From Synaphobranchus kaupii (Eukaryota; Chordata; Actinopteri; Anguilliformes; Synaphobranchidae): 64,000 bases of DNA. The stretch is taken from contig CM056376.1 in NCBI GenBank assembly GCA_029718625.1, forward strand, positions 25,568,496 through 25,632,495. Reading direction: 5' to 3'. The notes beneath the pieces were generated by a model that searched no databases, was not told where the DNA came from, and saw nothing but the letters and a program-made list of their open reading frames with translations. This document shows, one piece after another, positions 20,618 through 32,505 of the stretch (position 1 is the first letter of the stretch; each line of letters begins with the position of its first letter). A program made the translations under genes and the position numbers.

Positions 20618-21097
20618 TCGATGCACCAGAGTGTGGTGCTTTTACTGAATGAGCCACCCAACAGCCCTATGTTCTGCTTTTCTAACGCTACTCCAGCCCT
20701 TCTATCTCTTTTCTGAAGATGTCATGTGATGGTAACTTCTAATCATGATCCATCATGCGGTATATCTGGTGCTCATTCTCAAAAAAAACATTGATATCAA
20801 CATTTTATCTAACATTACAGCTGCACTGAAGCTACCTTAGATTTGATAACATGTGCTCGTTAATATTCTGTCAAACTGGATAACTTGTAGTTGCTCATTA
20901 CAGACTTTTGCGACATATGCATGTTTAACACCCCCATGTCATTAAGCAGGGTTATACCAAAATGAGTGCACATAACATTTTCAACGTTAGTAAACTCTGA
21001 CAGACTGGTACAAACTCTGTTAGTGTTGAATTAACACTGAACATTGTGCAGGCAGTGTTAAAATGGCGGTTATTAAATTCAATGGTTATCTGTCAAG
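20618..21097 (-). repeat. Inverted repeat arm B (pairs with 9737-10219)
   Basis: Reverse complement of arm A at about 88-90% identity by eye, from 'tcgatgcaccagagtg' to 'ggttatctgtca'. It includes the first ~50 bp of the SINE head but not the B box or the body. It contains a small insertion relative to A near 20900-20930. Confidence 0.85.
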
Positions 21098-23212
21098 CTT
21101 CGGACGATATACACTGCATACAGAATTATATAGATGCCAGTTTTGAGTATCTCACGCATTGTGGTGGTCAGGTTATTTTTCAGAAATTTGTATTGAGTGT
21201 TGTCAGCAATCACATATAAATCTATTTGATTTTGGGGGATTTATGTTACCGTGGGCTCTCTAAATCCACGGCTGATTATTACCAGTAGAAACTCTGAGCA
21301 AAAAGAACATTACACAATACTAAAAAAGCAACTACTACTTTTACATATTGTTGCCTGGGAAACCAAGTTTAGTAGTACTTGAAGTAGTAGTACTTGAAAA
21401 ATGTTTCCCCCGTGTCTAGCAATCACCACTAACATTCTTATAGAGCAAAGAATACTTTTCTTTGCACAGCTTTTACATTCACTGTACATATGCAGTAAAA
21501 TATTTCCTGAAATGAAACTATCCATTTTTTTGTAATCATATTTCCAATTTATGCCACACATGCAATAAGACATATGCATGAATTATAGAGCAAATGCTGA
21601 GCCTCGGGGATCAGGAGATGTAGTTCATACGCTAGCCCCACTGCATCCTCTGCTATATGTGAAATTTGCAGTGATTAAGGGCCCGCTCTTCCATTTGATT
21701 ACTTCCTTTCTGCCGCTACGGGGACAAGCGTTGGAAAAGCATACTTTCTGTCGAGTTTAATTTCAGATGAAAGTGTTGTGGCTCTGTACAGAGCTCCCCG
21801 GGCCAGTGTGCGTTCTCCTATTGTGGCTGTTATTTTTATCTCTGTGTTCTGGAGACCCTCAGATGTTGAGTCCAGCGTTGGCTGGTCGTTCCCTCCAATG
21901 GGTCCCTTGGTACCCTCTCCGGCAGCTGCTGACTTTGATAAAGTCAGCCAAAGTTAATCCAGGGTTCACAGCACGGAATTAGTGTAGGAGTTTTTTTGCG
22001 CCACTTAATTCATGCTGGCCACTGGCAAATGGTTTTACCCAATCAAAGCATTAGAATCATGACCAATAGGATGCTTCTGTTCTCCCTGTGCAAGGAGGCA
22101 GAGAGATATGACGGTTCACTTTTATGACCTATGACCTGTGAAGTCAGATCACATGGGTAAATTGCCACATCCCTCTACTTGAACTGTCTGTGTATATATA
22201 CGTACGTATATGGTGTGGTAGCTTGCGATCGAAATTGCAATTCGAAAAACAAAAAACCAACTTATAAATAAATTCTTAATTACCTTGGTTTATATGTTTC
22301 GCAAGGTAGCTCTGTTCATTTTGGGGAATTTGAAGTTTTAAATGTGCCACTGTAGTTTATGCGTAGGTAGGCCTATGCTACTAAACAAACTCATGGCAAG
22401 CATATGGAAAGTTTAAAATAAAGGTGTATGAGATCTTATTATTATGATTACGGAAAATAAAGACATAATCTGATGTCACATGATGAACCAATACCAGGAT
22501 GCAGCTTGCGTGCAGGTGCTGAGGAAGATGGGCGGAGTGGAGTTCAGTGTCAAATACCATAGTGCCATTGTACCCAGCCAGGGTTTACTCAATAGATCTT
22601 AGGCCAACAGAATAAGCAATTCCAACAATCTGTGTACCATTGACATACCCCATACACTCCGTCAAGATAAAATTTTATTGGGACCCTAGTTTGTGAACAA
22701 GGTGGCTCTAGACAGAACATATAACAAAAATGTCCAAGACCATTACTTGGAATCTCTGTCAAAGGCACCATTTTCCCCTGGCTTACTGAGATACAGCAAA
22801 ACCTCTTCAGTATGTAGCTTTTTTGTTGATGCTGTAATTGTACTTGTGTGTACACACAATGTACACACAAACACACACATGCACATAAATGACGGTATAG
22901 CGATATTGCATATGGTGGTTTTTTTTTTTATTGCTGCCAGCCTGATCGTCTCCATTACTCCTTTGAGTGGACCAGATGGAGTGATGGAGACATCGTTCCC
23001 ATCTGACAAGCGTCACTCAGGTGGATGAGTAAACCCTGATAAAGAAAGAACGTTCGCTCCGTACGGTTATTCCTGCCAGACGTGCACGTTAGCTGCCATG
23101 CTTCATTTTGAATGGCCTTTATGCATATGGTCATGACCAACATCTGAAAATAATTAATTGGACATTTGGCAAGCTGATGGAGTGATGAAGCTTTAAAAAT
23201 GGCACTGCACTA
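21098..23212. other. Intergenic DNA, one signal-peptide-like frame
   Basis: No gene is supported. A 71-residue frame at 21767-21982 begins with a hydrophobic segment that looks like a signal peptide and follows 'tttaatttcag', a splice-acceptor-like motif, but the rest is unrecognised. Short TA-rich palindromes occur near 22193-22210. Confidence 0.45.
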
Positions 23213-23696
23213 CAAAAGAGCATACCTGTCAACATTGGGCTTTAAAAATAAGGGAGATCAGTGTTCGCGGACTCCGAGCCCTCCATGCACCCCCCCCCCC
23301 CCCCCGGGAAATTTTTTTGTAAATCTTAAAGTTCAATGTATCAATCTGGTGTACTTTGAGAGCAAAATTAGAGGCTAGATCTATGAAGAATATTGTGGTA
23401 TAAGTTGTATACATATGAATGGCGATGACACAGTCAATTTGACAAATGCTTTAACCTTTACCAGCATATATTCAACATCTTTGTTATTATTATGAAATAT
23501 GATTGTGGAGAGGGAGGATGCACATCAGGTAACTTAGCGAGGCGTTGACTAACGGTAAAATAATATTAGAAAGAAAAAAAGAAGGTTGCACACTCTATAT
23601 GCTCCAATTCCATTTATTGCCAAAACGTTGCCTGCTAATAAATTGTAATTGGAGAAACCCTGGAAATACGGGAGGGTTGACAGGTGTGCAAAAGAG
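23213..23696. mobile_element. hAT-type MITE with perfect 8-bp target duplication
   Basis: Terminal inverted repeats catacctgtcaac (23221) and gttgacaggtgtg (ending 23688) match at 12 of 13 positions. They are flanked on both sides by the same 8 bp, CAAAAGAG (23213-23220 and 23689-23696), the duplication length of hAT transposons. The 468-bp interior is non-coding and includes a 14-base poly-C run (23292-23305). It is non-autonomous and depends on a transposase encoded elsewhere. Confidence 0.88.
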
Positions 23697-25114
23697 CCCA
23701 AGGAAACATGCAGCTTTGATAGTTCTAAAGGTCACAGCAGGGCTGCACTGCTCTTGCGGTTTTAATTGAGTGGACTTCTTCTTTTATATCTAGAAGTCCT
23801 TTATGCCTGCCAGTACGTTAAAGCAGGTTCTGGAAAAGTACATGCCAAAATCACAGTCACTGTTGTAATCACCACAGCATTATTATGAACAAGAGGTTCA
23901 ATTATGAATATATTGCCAGGAGAACCAAGAGAAAACCAAAAGCTGTACCTGTGTGTTTGCAACACACTTGCAAAATGTTTATAAAACTTTCCCAGTTTTA
24001 CATTTCAAGTTTTTCTTATTTTATACCTTCCCTTCCCTCTTGTCACTCAGAAAAGCACTCCAGCTATTTTTATGGCCTTGAATTTGCCTGTACTATGTAC
24101 GTATATAAATATGCATATACATCTACACGCATATATATGACTGGCTTTCATAATGTATGATGATATAATTGTGCCTGATATGATTCACTTGCAATGATGG
24201 CAACTTTCTAACATTGGTAAAAATAGATGCGATTAGCAGGGCTGCTTCGGTTTATTTGTCTATCCTGGCTGTTTGGCCTCTCAGCGAGAATGATAAACAG
24301 CAGTTTGTTTCAGGGAGCTCGTGTTGCAGCACGGGCTACGATGTCAAAAGAGGCCGATGCTTAATCACAAAAATGCCTGCCATCCAAAATCAATAATGGA
24401 TGGGAAAATAGGTTGATATTGTGCCAGATGTTTTTGTGTACTTTGGTATTTGGCTATAAAAAATCAATATTGTCCCTTTACATCCAAGAGAGATTTGTAG
24501 CAGACATACTGTATGTCATAGTCTGTGATGTATCACCTTGTATATTGGGTCCCCCACTGTATAAGGGTAATGGAGAATAGCCTCAGAATCATTCTCAAAA
24601 TAAATCAGACATATCCATAGACATAAAGAACAGGGACAGATTGTCTGGATAAGATTAAGCTAATAAGGCTATAACTTTGAGGGGTCACTTTAAAAAAAAA
24701 AAATTGCTATCACGGCTTACTTGGAACAGATGCTGAACAACAGTGTACCTTTTTGATAACATACAACAAGATCCTCTGAATAACAAACTCTGTTGAAGCA
24801 TTGCTCTGTGCATTAAATAATCATTGAAACAATAAGTGAAAGGTCCTTTCTTTGGACGGAACGGTTCATATGATTTTACTTTGGGTTCAGTACCCCAATT
24901 GATGCTACGTCCCTATGCTGCCTTGTGAGAGCGGCCCTTTAAATCTTTTGTGTGCTAACGAGTTTCCTTTGGCTCACCTGAGTCTCGATTGGAAATTGCA
25001 GACACCTGATCTGTTTTTTTTATTTATTTCTGCGTGATTCCCCGTTTTAAAAGCCGGTTTTAACTTTGCTTTGTGTAAATGTATTCATGGTTTGTGTCTG
25101 AAATAGTTTGTGTT
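23697..25114. other. Intergenic DNA, possibly ending in an old LTR
   Basis: No gene is recognised. The last ~200 bp (from about 24920) have the look of an LTR promoter region, with 'ccgttttaaaagccgg' at about 25041. The sequence after copy 2 (32506-32535) ends in 'gtcgtaaca'. Copy 2 may therefore have inserted into an older solo LTR of a different family. This is not proven: I found no clear outer target duplication. Confidence 0.35.
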
Positions 25115-25119
25115 GCAGT

Positions 25120-26639
25120 TGTAACGTTCCGTTCCCGTCCTGTCCGTTTTCCATGTTTTCCTTGTTTCCTTCCGTGTCATGTTGGATCCCTTGTCCGTGT
25201 TTCCCTCCTGGCTGTGGACTGGGCGTCTCCCTCGGGTACTTTTGGTTTCATTTTCCACTTTAGCTTCCGCCTATCACTCGCCCCTCTCGTTACTCACATT
25301 CCTCACTGCTGTGCTTCGGCAATCACTCCTGATTTAACATCACACCTGTTTCTCGTTTTCTCCTTCACTTCCTGCACCATTTAAACCCCTGGCTGGCTGC
25401 TATTCAGCGCCAGTTCGTTGACTAACCTACCGTGTTTGTTTCGTATCCCGTTTCTGGTCCAGTGTTTGTGAGCCTGCTGGTTCATACCTGTTCGCCTGGT
25501 TTCCTGACTGGTAGCTATCTCTGCTAAACTTTCGCTGCTGCATGCATTTACCTGTTTCCCTTCAAAACCTCCAGACGCCGCAGTTCCAGTCTTCCCGCAG
25601 CTGTGTTTGTCCTCCCCGTGTTACGTACCTCCCGTACTCGTGTTGCGGTACCAGGACCTCTGCATGCCAGCCGGCTTACGCCAGTATTGCCCGAGCTACG
25701 CCGCACCTTCCAACTCGGCGGTGCATTCACCAGCTACAGTCCTGTCACAACACCCTGCCTTTAACCTCTGCTTTCTGCCCGGTTACTCAAGCTACCCGGT
25801 CCAGTTTCCAGTCCTGTTCCAGCCCAGTTCCGATCCAGTTTCCAGTCCAGCTCCAGTCCAGTTTCCAGTCCAGTTCCAGTCCAGTTCCGGTGTTTTAGAC
25901 ACCTCCGTTCAAGTCCAGTTCCGGCTTGGAACAAGTTCCGTGCCGTCCCCTGTGTTCCTGAGTGGACCTTCCGGTCCAGCTTCCAGTCCAGTTCCAGTCC
26001 AGTTCCGGTGTTTTAGACACCTCCGTTCAAGTCCAGTTCCGGCTTGGAACAAGTTCCGTGCCGTCCCCTGTGTTCCTGAGTGGACCTTCCGGTCCAGTTT
26101 CCAGTCCAGTTCCAGTCCAGGTCCGGTGTTTCATACACCTCCGTTCAAGTCCAGTTCCGGCTTGGAACAAGTTCCGTGCCGTTCCCGTTTCCTGAGTGGA
26201 CCTCCCGGTCCAGTTTCCAGTCCAGTTCCCAGTCCAGTTCCAGTCCAGTTCCGGTGTTTAATACACCTCCGTTCAAGTCCAGTTCCGGCTTGGAACAAGT
26301 TCCGTGCCGTTCCCGTTTCCTGAGTGGACCTTCCGGTCCAGTTTCCAGTCCAGTTCCGATCCAGTTTCCAGTCCAGTTCCAGTCCAGTTCCAGTCCAGTT
26401 CCGGTGTTTTAGACACCTCCGTTCAAGCCCAGTTCCGGCTTGGAACAGTTCCGTGTTTCTTCAAGTCCAGCTCCGGCTTGGAGCAGTCCTCAGTTGGACG
26501 CTATCCTGTGTTAACTAACTAACCTGTTTTGCTCCCGTGTACAGCTTTGGGACCACCCCAACGCTTAATAAAGTTCCACTTTCTGTAATCTGTCTCCTGG
26601 TCGTTGCACTTGGGTTCGTCCCGTATCAGGATCGTAACA
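25120..26639 (+). repeat. 5' LTR of copy 2
   Basis: 1520 bp with the same signals as copy 1: TATA-like box 25379, self-primer 25409-25419, candidate splice acceptor AG 26543-26544, AATAAA 26567. It carries copy-2-specific bases, for example 'cccgagctacg' where copy 1 has 'cccgtgctacg', and 'gtgtttaatac' for 'gtgttttatac'. Confidence 0.95.
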
Positions 26640-26640
26640 G

Positions 26641-26651
26641 AACGAACTGGC
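26641..26651 (+). promoter_or_regulatory. Primer-binding site of copy 2 (self-primed type)
   Basis: aacgaactggc, 2 nt past the LTR, exactly complementary to 25409-25419. All 11 pairs are conserved with copy 1, although the next few bases differ (cccac versus ccaac). Confidence 0.75.
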
Positions 26652-26658
26652 CCACAAT

Positions 26659-27639
26659 ATGGACCCAGCCGATCTGGAACAGATTCGCCACGCCTTCTCC
26701 TGCCAAACTGCGATCAGCGACCAACAGGGTCGCCGTTTGGATGATGTGCTGGAAGTAGTTAGGGGCATCACGGAGCAAGTATCCCAACTTTCGCTCCACC
26801 AACCGCTACTACGGATTCCAGCCAACCCTACTCCTTCCTCTCCCGAACCCCATCCGGAGGCACCGGCTCCCACTTCCAGCCGTGAGCCCCGTGTACAACA
26901 CCCCGAGTTATATCGCGGGGGGTTGGGGAGATGTCGTGAATTTCTACTTAAATGTGACATAGTGTTTCGGATGCAGCCCTCCTCCTTCGCCTCTGACTCC
27001 AGCAAGATCGCGTTCATTATGAGCAGCCTGGGAGGGAGCGCCCTGGAGTGGGCTACATCCATCTGGGACAGCCAGGCTCCGTTATGCAGCAACTTCGCAG
27101 CCTTTACGGCAGAGATGCGACGTGTGTTTGAACACCCGACCTGTGGACGTGACGCTACCCAGCGTCTGCTTCAAGTTCGCCAAGGCAACCGCAGTGTCGC
27201 AGAAATGGCCATTCAGTTTCGTACCCTCGCCGCGGAGTCAGGATGGAATGACGCCTCCCTCCAGGGGGCTTTCCGCCAAGCTCTCAGCGAGGAACTCAAG
27301 GACCAGCTTGCCACTCGGGAGGAATCCAACTCCCTTAATAGCCTCATCAGCCTCGCTATAGCCATCGATAATCGTCTCCGCATCCGGGCCCGGGAGCGGG
27401 GAGGAAGTTCCGGGCGCCATTCGCCCTCCGTCGTCTCTAATGTTCATTCACACCCCATCACTGGATCTCGGGCGCCTACGGGCGGGTCCGAGGAAGAGCC
27501 CATGCAACTGGGCAGAGTTGCGGTCAATCCCGAGGAGCGTCAGCGCCGTCAGCGCACCAGATCCTGTTTCTATTGCGGCAAGCCTGGCCATCAGATCGCC
27601 TCCTGTCCCATTCGCCCAAAAGAAGGGGCTCGCCAGTAA
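26659..27639 (+). CDS. gag: Gag-like polyprotein, retrotransposon copy 2
   Basis: 326 residues, intact, ending at TAA inside the pol frame. The CCHC knuckle (303-316) is identical to that of copy 1. Two differences from copy 1 were noted, Gly for Ser in the SSGRHSP segment and Pro for Ser shortly after, both outside the knuckle and outside the capsid-like core. The start lies 19 nt after the LTR. The near absence of change suggests that the source element was under coding constraint until recently. Confidence 0.93.
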   Translation: MDPADLEQIRHAFSCQTAISDQQGRRLDDVLEVVRGITEQVSQLSLHQPLLRIPANPTPSSPEPHPEAPAPTSSREPRVQHPELYRGGLGRCREFLLKCDIVFRMQPSSFASDSSKIAFIMSSLGGSALEWATSIWDSQAPLCSNFAAFTAEMRRVFEHPTCGRDATQRLLQVRQGNRSVAEMAIQFRTLAAESGWNDASLQGAFRQALSEELKDQLATREESNSLNSLISLAIAIDNRLRIRARERGGSSGRHSPSVVSNVHSHPITGSRAPTGGSEEEPMQLGRVAVNPEERQRRQRTRSCFYCGKPGHQIASCPIRPKEGARQ

Positions 27640-30600
27640 GACTGGGCGTACTGACGAGCCCCATCGTCCCCAACCATGCTGCCCAGGACCGCCTCATGTT
27701 CAAGGCTACTCTCCTTTGGAGGGACAAGACCCTATCTTCTTCGGCCCTAATTGACTCCGGAGCTGACGCCAGCTTCATGGATATCACCTTCGCCAGGAGG
27801 GCCGGCATTCCCACGGAACGTCTCACTTCACCCATTTCAGCTCTAGCTCTGGACGGTAGGAGGTTGGGGTTAGTTACCCACTCCACCGTTCCTATCCAAT
27901 TAATTCTATCTGGCAATCATCGGGAGTCCATTCAGCTATTACTGATTAACTCCCAACAATCTGCTCTGGTTTTAGGTCAGACCTGGCTTCGCCTCCACAA
28001 TCCCCATATTGACTGGAAAGCCGGTCGCATCCTGGCGTGGAGTGCCCACTGTCTAGCCAGCTGTCTCCGTTCTGCACTACCCCCTCCGGGGCCCAGTAAA
28101 CCCTGTTCCATGCAACCTATACCGGATTTAACGAATGTTCCCAGCGAGTATCACGACCTCGCGCAAGTATTTTCTAAATCACGTGCTCTGTCCTTACCTC
28201 CTCACAGGCCGTATGACTGCGCCATTGACCTACTGGCTGGAGCTAAACTGCCATCGGGACGCCTCTACAGTCTGTCTGGACCGGAGAAACTAGCCATGGA
28301 GGAATACATCCACGACTCCCTCGCTTCGGGTATTATCCGTCCCTCTTCATCCCCAGTCGGTGCAGGGTTCTTCTTCGTTGGGAAGAAGGATGGCTCCCTG
28401 CGACCCTGCATCGACTACCGGGGCCTCAACCAGGTCACCATCCGTAACAAATACCCTCTTCCCCTCATTAACACCGCCTTTGAAGCCCTCTCTCCAGCTG
28501 TGACGTTCACCAAGCTCGACCTCCGGAATGCGTATCACTTGGTGCGTATCCGTGAGGGGGACGAGTGGAAGACTGCTTTTAATACCCCGTTGGGCCACTA
28601 CGAATACCTGGTGGTCCCTTTCGGCCTTACTAACGCCCCAGCAGTCTTCCAGAGCATGGTGAACGACGTCCTGCGGGACCTCCTAGGGAGGAGCGTTTTT
28701 GTTTATATCGATGATATTTTAATTTTTTCTCAATCCCCGCAGGAGCATGTCCGTCACGTTCGAGAGGTTCTCCAGCGGCTGTTGGAGAATCAGCTGTTTG
28801 TTAAGGCTGAGAAATGTTCCTTCCACGCTTCCACGGTCCCGTTCCTCGGCTTCATTATCGAGGAGGGCAGTATCCGGGCGGACCCTGTGAAAATCAAGGC
28901 GGTGACAGAATGGCCCCAACCCACCTCCCGCAAGCACCTTCAACAGTTCCTGGGGTTTGCAAATTTCTACCGCCGCTTTATTCGCAATTACAGTTCCATT
29001 GCTGCTCCCCTGACTAAACTCACTTCCGTTGCCCTGCCTTACTGTTGGAATTCCGATGCCCAGCGAGCTTTCGAGCTACTCAAGGCTCGGTTTTCCTCAG
29101 CACCTATCCTCCTTCACCCTGACACTTCTCGGCAGTTTGTCGTTGAGGTGGATGCCTCCGACACCGGCGTGGGGGCCATTCTGTCTCAACGGTCCGCCTC
29201 TGATAGCAAGCTCCATCCCTGCGCATTCTTCTCCCGGAGGCTGTCCTCCGCCGAGAGGAACTACGATGTCGGGGATCGGGAACTGCTGGCGATAAAACTG
29301 GCTCTTGAGGAGTGGCGCCACTGGCTGGAGGGGGCAGGTACCCCTTTTCTTGTTTTTACCGACCATCAAAACCTCATTTATTTAAGATCTGCCAAGAGGC
29401 TCAATTCTCGTCAGGCTAGATGGTCGTTATTTTTTGCACGCTTTAATTTCTCTGTTTCTTTCCGCCCTGGTTCCCGTAATATTAAAGCAGATGCCCTGTC
29501 CCGCATTTTTTCCCCTCCCTCCAGTCCTGCTGATCCGGAGCCCATTTTGCCGGCCTCCTGTGTGGTGGCTGCGGTCTCCTGGGAGATTGAGGGCATTGTG
29601 AAGGCCGCCCAGACTTCCCAACCGGACCCCCGCAATAACCCTAACTCCTGTCTTTTTGTCCCCGATTCCGTCCGCTCCCAGGTCCTCGAATGGGTTCACG
29701 CCTCGTGCCTGGCATGTCACCCAGGTGTCGCCAGAACTATCGCCCTCGTCAGGAGGAGTTTCTGGTGGCCTACCCTTAAAGGGGATACCCGTGCCTTCGT
29801 CCTGGCCTGCTCGGTGTGCGCCAGGAGCAAGGCTTCCCACCAGCCTCCCTCCGGTCTTCTCCTTTCCCTCCCCGTCCCTGGCCGTCCTTGGAGTCACATT
29901 GGTGTGGACTTCGTAACCGGTCTGCCGTTGTCAGAAGGTAACACCGTCATTCTGACAATAGTGGACCGGTTCTCCAAGGCGGTTCACTTTGTTCCCCTCC
30001 CCAAGCTCCCGTCCGCCCTTGAAACCGCTGAGCTCTTGGTGCTACACGTGGTCAGGCTGCACGGGATCCCCTCTGACATCGTGTCAGACCGTGGGCCCCA
30101 GTTCTCCTCCCGAGTTTGGAGGGCGTTCTGTGCAGCCCTGGGTGCCTCTCCTAGTCTTTCCTCGGGTTTCCATCCCCAGTCTAATGGTCAGGCAGAGAGG
30201 GCGAACCAGGACCTGGGGGCCGCCCTGCGGTGCGTTACAGTGCGCAATCCTGCCTCTTGGAGCCGGTTTCTCCCCTGGGTCGAGTACGCACATAACTCCC
30301 TTAAAAGTGCCTCTACTGGCCTATCCCCGTTTGAGTGTGCTTTAGGCTATCAACCCCCTCTTCTGTCGACCCAGGAGGCCGAGATAGCTGTCCCCTCTGT
30401 TAGGGCCCATGTCCTTCGCTGTAAAAACATTTGGAAACTCACACGCACCGCACTCCTTCACGCCAATTCCCGCTCCCAACGTCTGGCGGACCTTCACAGG
30501 ACCGCAGCCCCACAGTATAGGGCCGGTCAGCAGGTCTGGCTCTCCACTGCAAACATCTCCCTTCCCTCTTCATCCAGAAAGCTTCAGCCCCGTTTTATTG

Positions 30601-30974
30601 GTCCCTTCCCCATCATTTGTCTAGTTAACCCGGTGTCTGTTAAACTTTCCCTCCCCGCCTCCCTCAAAGTTTACCCTGTGTTTCATGTGTCCCAGGTTAA
30701 GCCTGTCTCCTCCAGCCCCCTCAGTACCCCTACCATCCCGCCTCCTCCCGTCCGAGTTGTTGACAACGCCCCGGCCTACACGGTGAACCGTGTTATTGAT
30801 ATCCGCCGCAGGGGCCGGGGTTTCCAATACCTCGTCGACTGGGAGGGGTACGGTCCTGAGGAGAGGTCGTGGCTCCACAAGAGCCTGATCTTGGACCATT
30901 CAGTAATCCAAGACTTCCACGAACAGTTCCCTGACAAGACCAGGCCTCCGGGTACGCCAGGTGGCGTACATTGA
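27573..30974 (+). CDS. pol: Pol polyprotein with chromodomain, retrotransposon copy 2
   Basis: 1133 residues with the same domain positions as copy 1: DSGAD 61-65, YIDD 378-381, RNase H Asp527, integrase Asp779/Asp839/Glu875, GPF 1010-1012 and the C-terminal chromodomain. Four substitutions relative to copy 1 were seen: Arg for Ser in the segment after the protease (GRRLGLV); Ser for Pro inside the integrase zinc finger (CSVC, both Cys kept); Lys for Arg in NIWKLT; and Thr for Ala in TPTIPP before the chromodomain. None removes a catalytic residue or metal ligand. The frame has no stop or shift, so the copy looks competent, although the CSVC change could be tested for an effect on zinc binding. 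Confidence 0.96.
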   Translation: MRQAWPSDRLLSHSPKRRGSPVRLGVLTSPIVPNHAAQDRLMFKATLLWRDKTLSSSALIDSGADASFMDITFARRAGIPTERLTSPISALALDGRRLGLVTHSTVPIQLILSGNHRESIQLLLINSQQSALVLGQTWLRLHNPHIDWKAGRILAWSAHCLASCLRSALPPPGPSKPCSMQPIPDLTNVPSEYHDLAQVFSKSRALSLPPHRPYDCAIDLLAGAKLPSGRLYSLSGPEKLAMEEYIHDSLASGIIRPSSSPVGAGFFFVGKKDGSLRPCIDYRGLNQVTIRNKYPLPLINTAFEALSPAVTFTKLDLRNAYHLVRIREGDEWKTAFNTPLGHYEYLVVPFGLTNAPAVFQSMVNDVLRDLLGRSVFVYIDDILIFSQSPQEHVRHVREVLQRLLENQLFVKAEKCSFHASTVPFLGFIIEEGSIRADPVKIKAVTEWPQPTSRKHLQQFLGFANFYRRFIRNYSSIAAPLTKLTSVALPYCWNSDAQRAFELLKARFSSAPILLHPDTSRQFVVEVDASDTGVGAILSQRSASDSKLHPCAFFSRRLSSAERNYDVGDRELLAIKLALEEWRHWLEGAGTPFLVFTDHQNLIYLRSAKRLNSRQARWSLFFARFNFSVSFRPGSRNIKADALSRIFSPPSSPADPEPILPASCVVAAVSWEIEGIVKAAQTSQPDPRNNPNSCLFVPDSVRSQVLEWVHASCLACHPGVARTIALVRRSFWWPTLKGDTRAFVLACSVCARSKASHQPPSGLLLSLPVPGRPWSHIGVDFVTGLPLSEGNTVILTIVDRFSKAVHFVPLPKLPSALETAELLVLHVVRLHGIPSDIVSDRGPQFSSRVWRAFCAALGASPSLSSGFHPQSNGQAERANQDLGAALRCVTVRNPASWSRFLPWVEYAHNSLKSASTGLSPFECALGYQPPLLSTQEAEIAVPSVRAHVLRCKNIWKLTRTALLHANSRSQRLADLHRTAAPQYRAGQQVWLSTANISLPSSSRKLQPRFIGPFPIICLVNPVSVKLSLPASLKVYPVFHVSQVKPVSSSPLSTPTIPPPPVRVVDNAPAYTVNRVIDIRRRGRGFQYLVDWEGYGPEERSWLHKSLILDHSVIQDFHEQFPDKTRPPGTPGGVH
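27615..27621 (+). promoter_or_regulatory. Candidate -1 frameshift heptamer, copy 2
   Basis: CCCAAAA in the same phase (C_CCA_AAA in the gag frame) and at the same distance from the gag stop as in copy 1. Confidence 0.65.
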
Positions 30975-30985
30975 GGGGGGGGTAC

Positions 30986-32505
30986 TGTAACGTTCCGTTC
31001 CCGTCCTGTCCGTTTTCCATGTTTTCCTTGTTTCCTTCCGTGTCATGTTGGATCCCTTGTCCGTGTTTCCCTCCTGGCTGTGGACTGGGCGTCTCCCTCG
31101 GGTACTTTTGGTTTCATTTTCCACTTTAGCTTCCGCCTATCACTCGCCCCTCTCGTTACTCACATTCCTCACTGCTGTGCTTCGGCAATCACTCCTGATT
31201 TAACATCACACCTGTTTCTCGTTTTCTCCTTCACTTCCTGCACCATTTAAACCCCTGGCTGGCTGCTATTCAGCGCCAGTTCGTTGACTAACCTACCGTG
31301 TTTGTTTCGTATCCCGTTTCTGGTCCAGTGTTTGTGAGCCTGCTGGTTCATACCTGTTCGCCTGGTTTCCTGACTGGTAGCTATCTCTGCTAAACTTTCG
31401 CTGCTGCATGCATTTACCTGTTTCCCTTCAAAACCTCCAGACGCCGCAGTTCCAGTCTTCCCGCAGCTGTGTTTGTCCTCCCCGTGTTACGTACCTCCCG
31501 TACTCGTGTTGCGGTACCAGGACCTCTGCATGCCAGCCGGCTTACGCCAGTATTGCCCGAGCTACGCCGCACCTTCCAACTCGGCGGTGCATTCACCAGC
31601 TACAGTCCTGTCACAACACCCTGCCTTTAACCTCTGCTTTCTGCCCGGTTACTCAAGCTACCCGGTCCAGTTTCCAGTCCTGTTCCAGCCCAGTTCCGAT
31701 CCAGTTTCCAGTCCAGCTCCAGTCCAGTTTCCAGTCCAGTTCCAGTCCAGTTCCGGTGTTTTAGACACCTCCGTTCAAGTCCAGTTCCGGCTTGGAACAA
31801 GTTCCGTGCCGTCCCCTGTGTTCCTGAGTGGACCTTCCGGTCCAGCTTCCAGTCCAGTTCCAGTCCAGTTCCGGTGTTTTAGACACCTCCGTTCAAGTCC
31901 AGTTCCGGCTTGGAACAAGTTCCGTGCCGTCCCCTGTGTTCCTGAGTGGACCTTCCGGTCCAGTTTCCAGTCCAGTTCCAGTCCAGGTCCGGTGTTTCAT
32001 ACACCTCCGTTCAAGTCCAGTTCCGGCTTGGAACAAGTTCCGTGCCGTTCCCGTTTCCTGAGTGGACCTCCCGGTCCAGTTTCCAGTCCAGTTCCCAGTC
32101 CAGTTCCAGTCCAGTTCCGGTGTTTAATACACCTCCGTTCAAGTCCAGTTCCGGCTTGGAACAAGTTCCGTGCCGTTCCCGTTTCCTGAGTGGACCTTCC
32201 GGTCCAGTTTCCAGTCCAGTTCCGATCCAGTTTCCAGTCCAGTTCCAGTCCAGTTCCAGTCCAGTTCCGGTGTTTTAGACACCTCCGTTCAAGCCCAGTT
32301 CCGGCTTGGAACAGTTCCGTGTTTCTTCAAGTCCAGCTCCGGCTTGGAGCAGTCCTCAGTTGGACGCTATCCTGTGTTAACTAACTAACCTGTTTTGCTC
32401 CCGTGTACAGCTTTGGGACCACCCCAACGCTTAATAAAGTTCCACTTTCTGTAATCTGTCTCCTGGTCGTTGCACTTGGGTTCGTCCCGTATCAGGATCG
32501 TAACA
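30986..32505 (+). repeat. 3' LTR of copy 2
   Basis: 1520 bp. It matches its own 5' LTR at an offset of 5866 bp in all compared stretches, including the copy-2-specific positions. It is followed by GAAGT. Confidence 0.95.

Larger units (their letters stand above)
25120..32505 (+). mobile_element. Full-length Ty3/gypsy chromovirus (Tf1/sushi-like), copy 2
   Basis: 7386 bp, collinear with copy 1 at a constant offset of 12736 bp and in the same orientation. Both reading frames are intact and the two LTRs appear identical to each other. The flanking pentamers are GCAGT (25115-25119) and GAAGT (32506-32510), matching at 4 of 5 positions, so this is an independent insertion and not a duplication of copy 1. 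About ten LTR positions differ between the two copies, while each copy's own LTR pair agrees. Confidence 0.96.
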
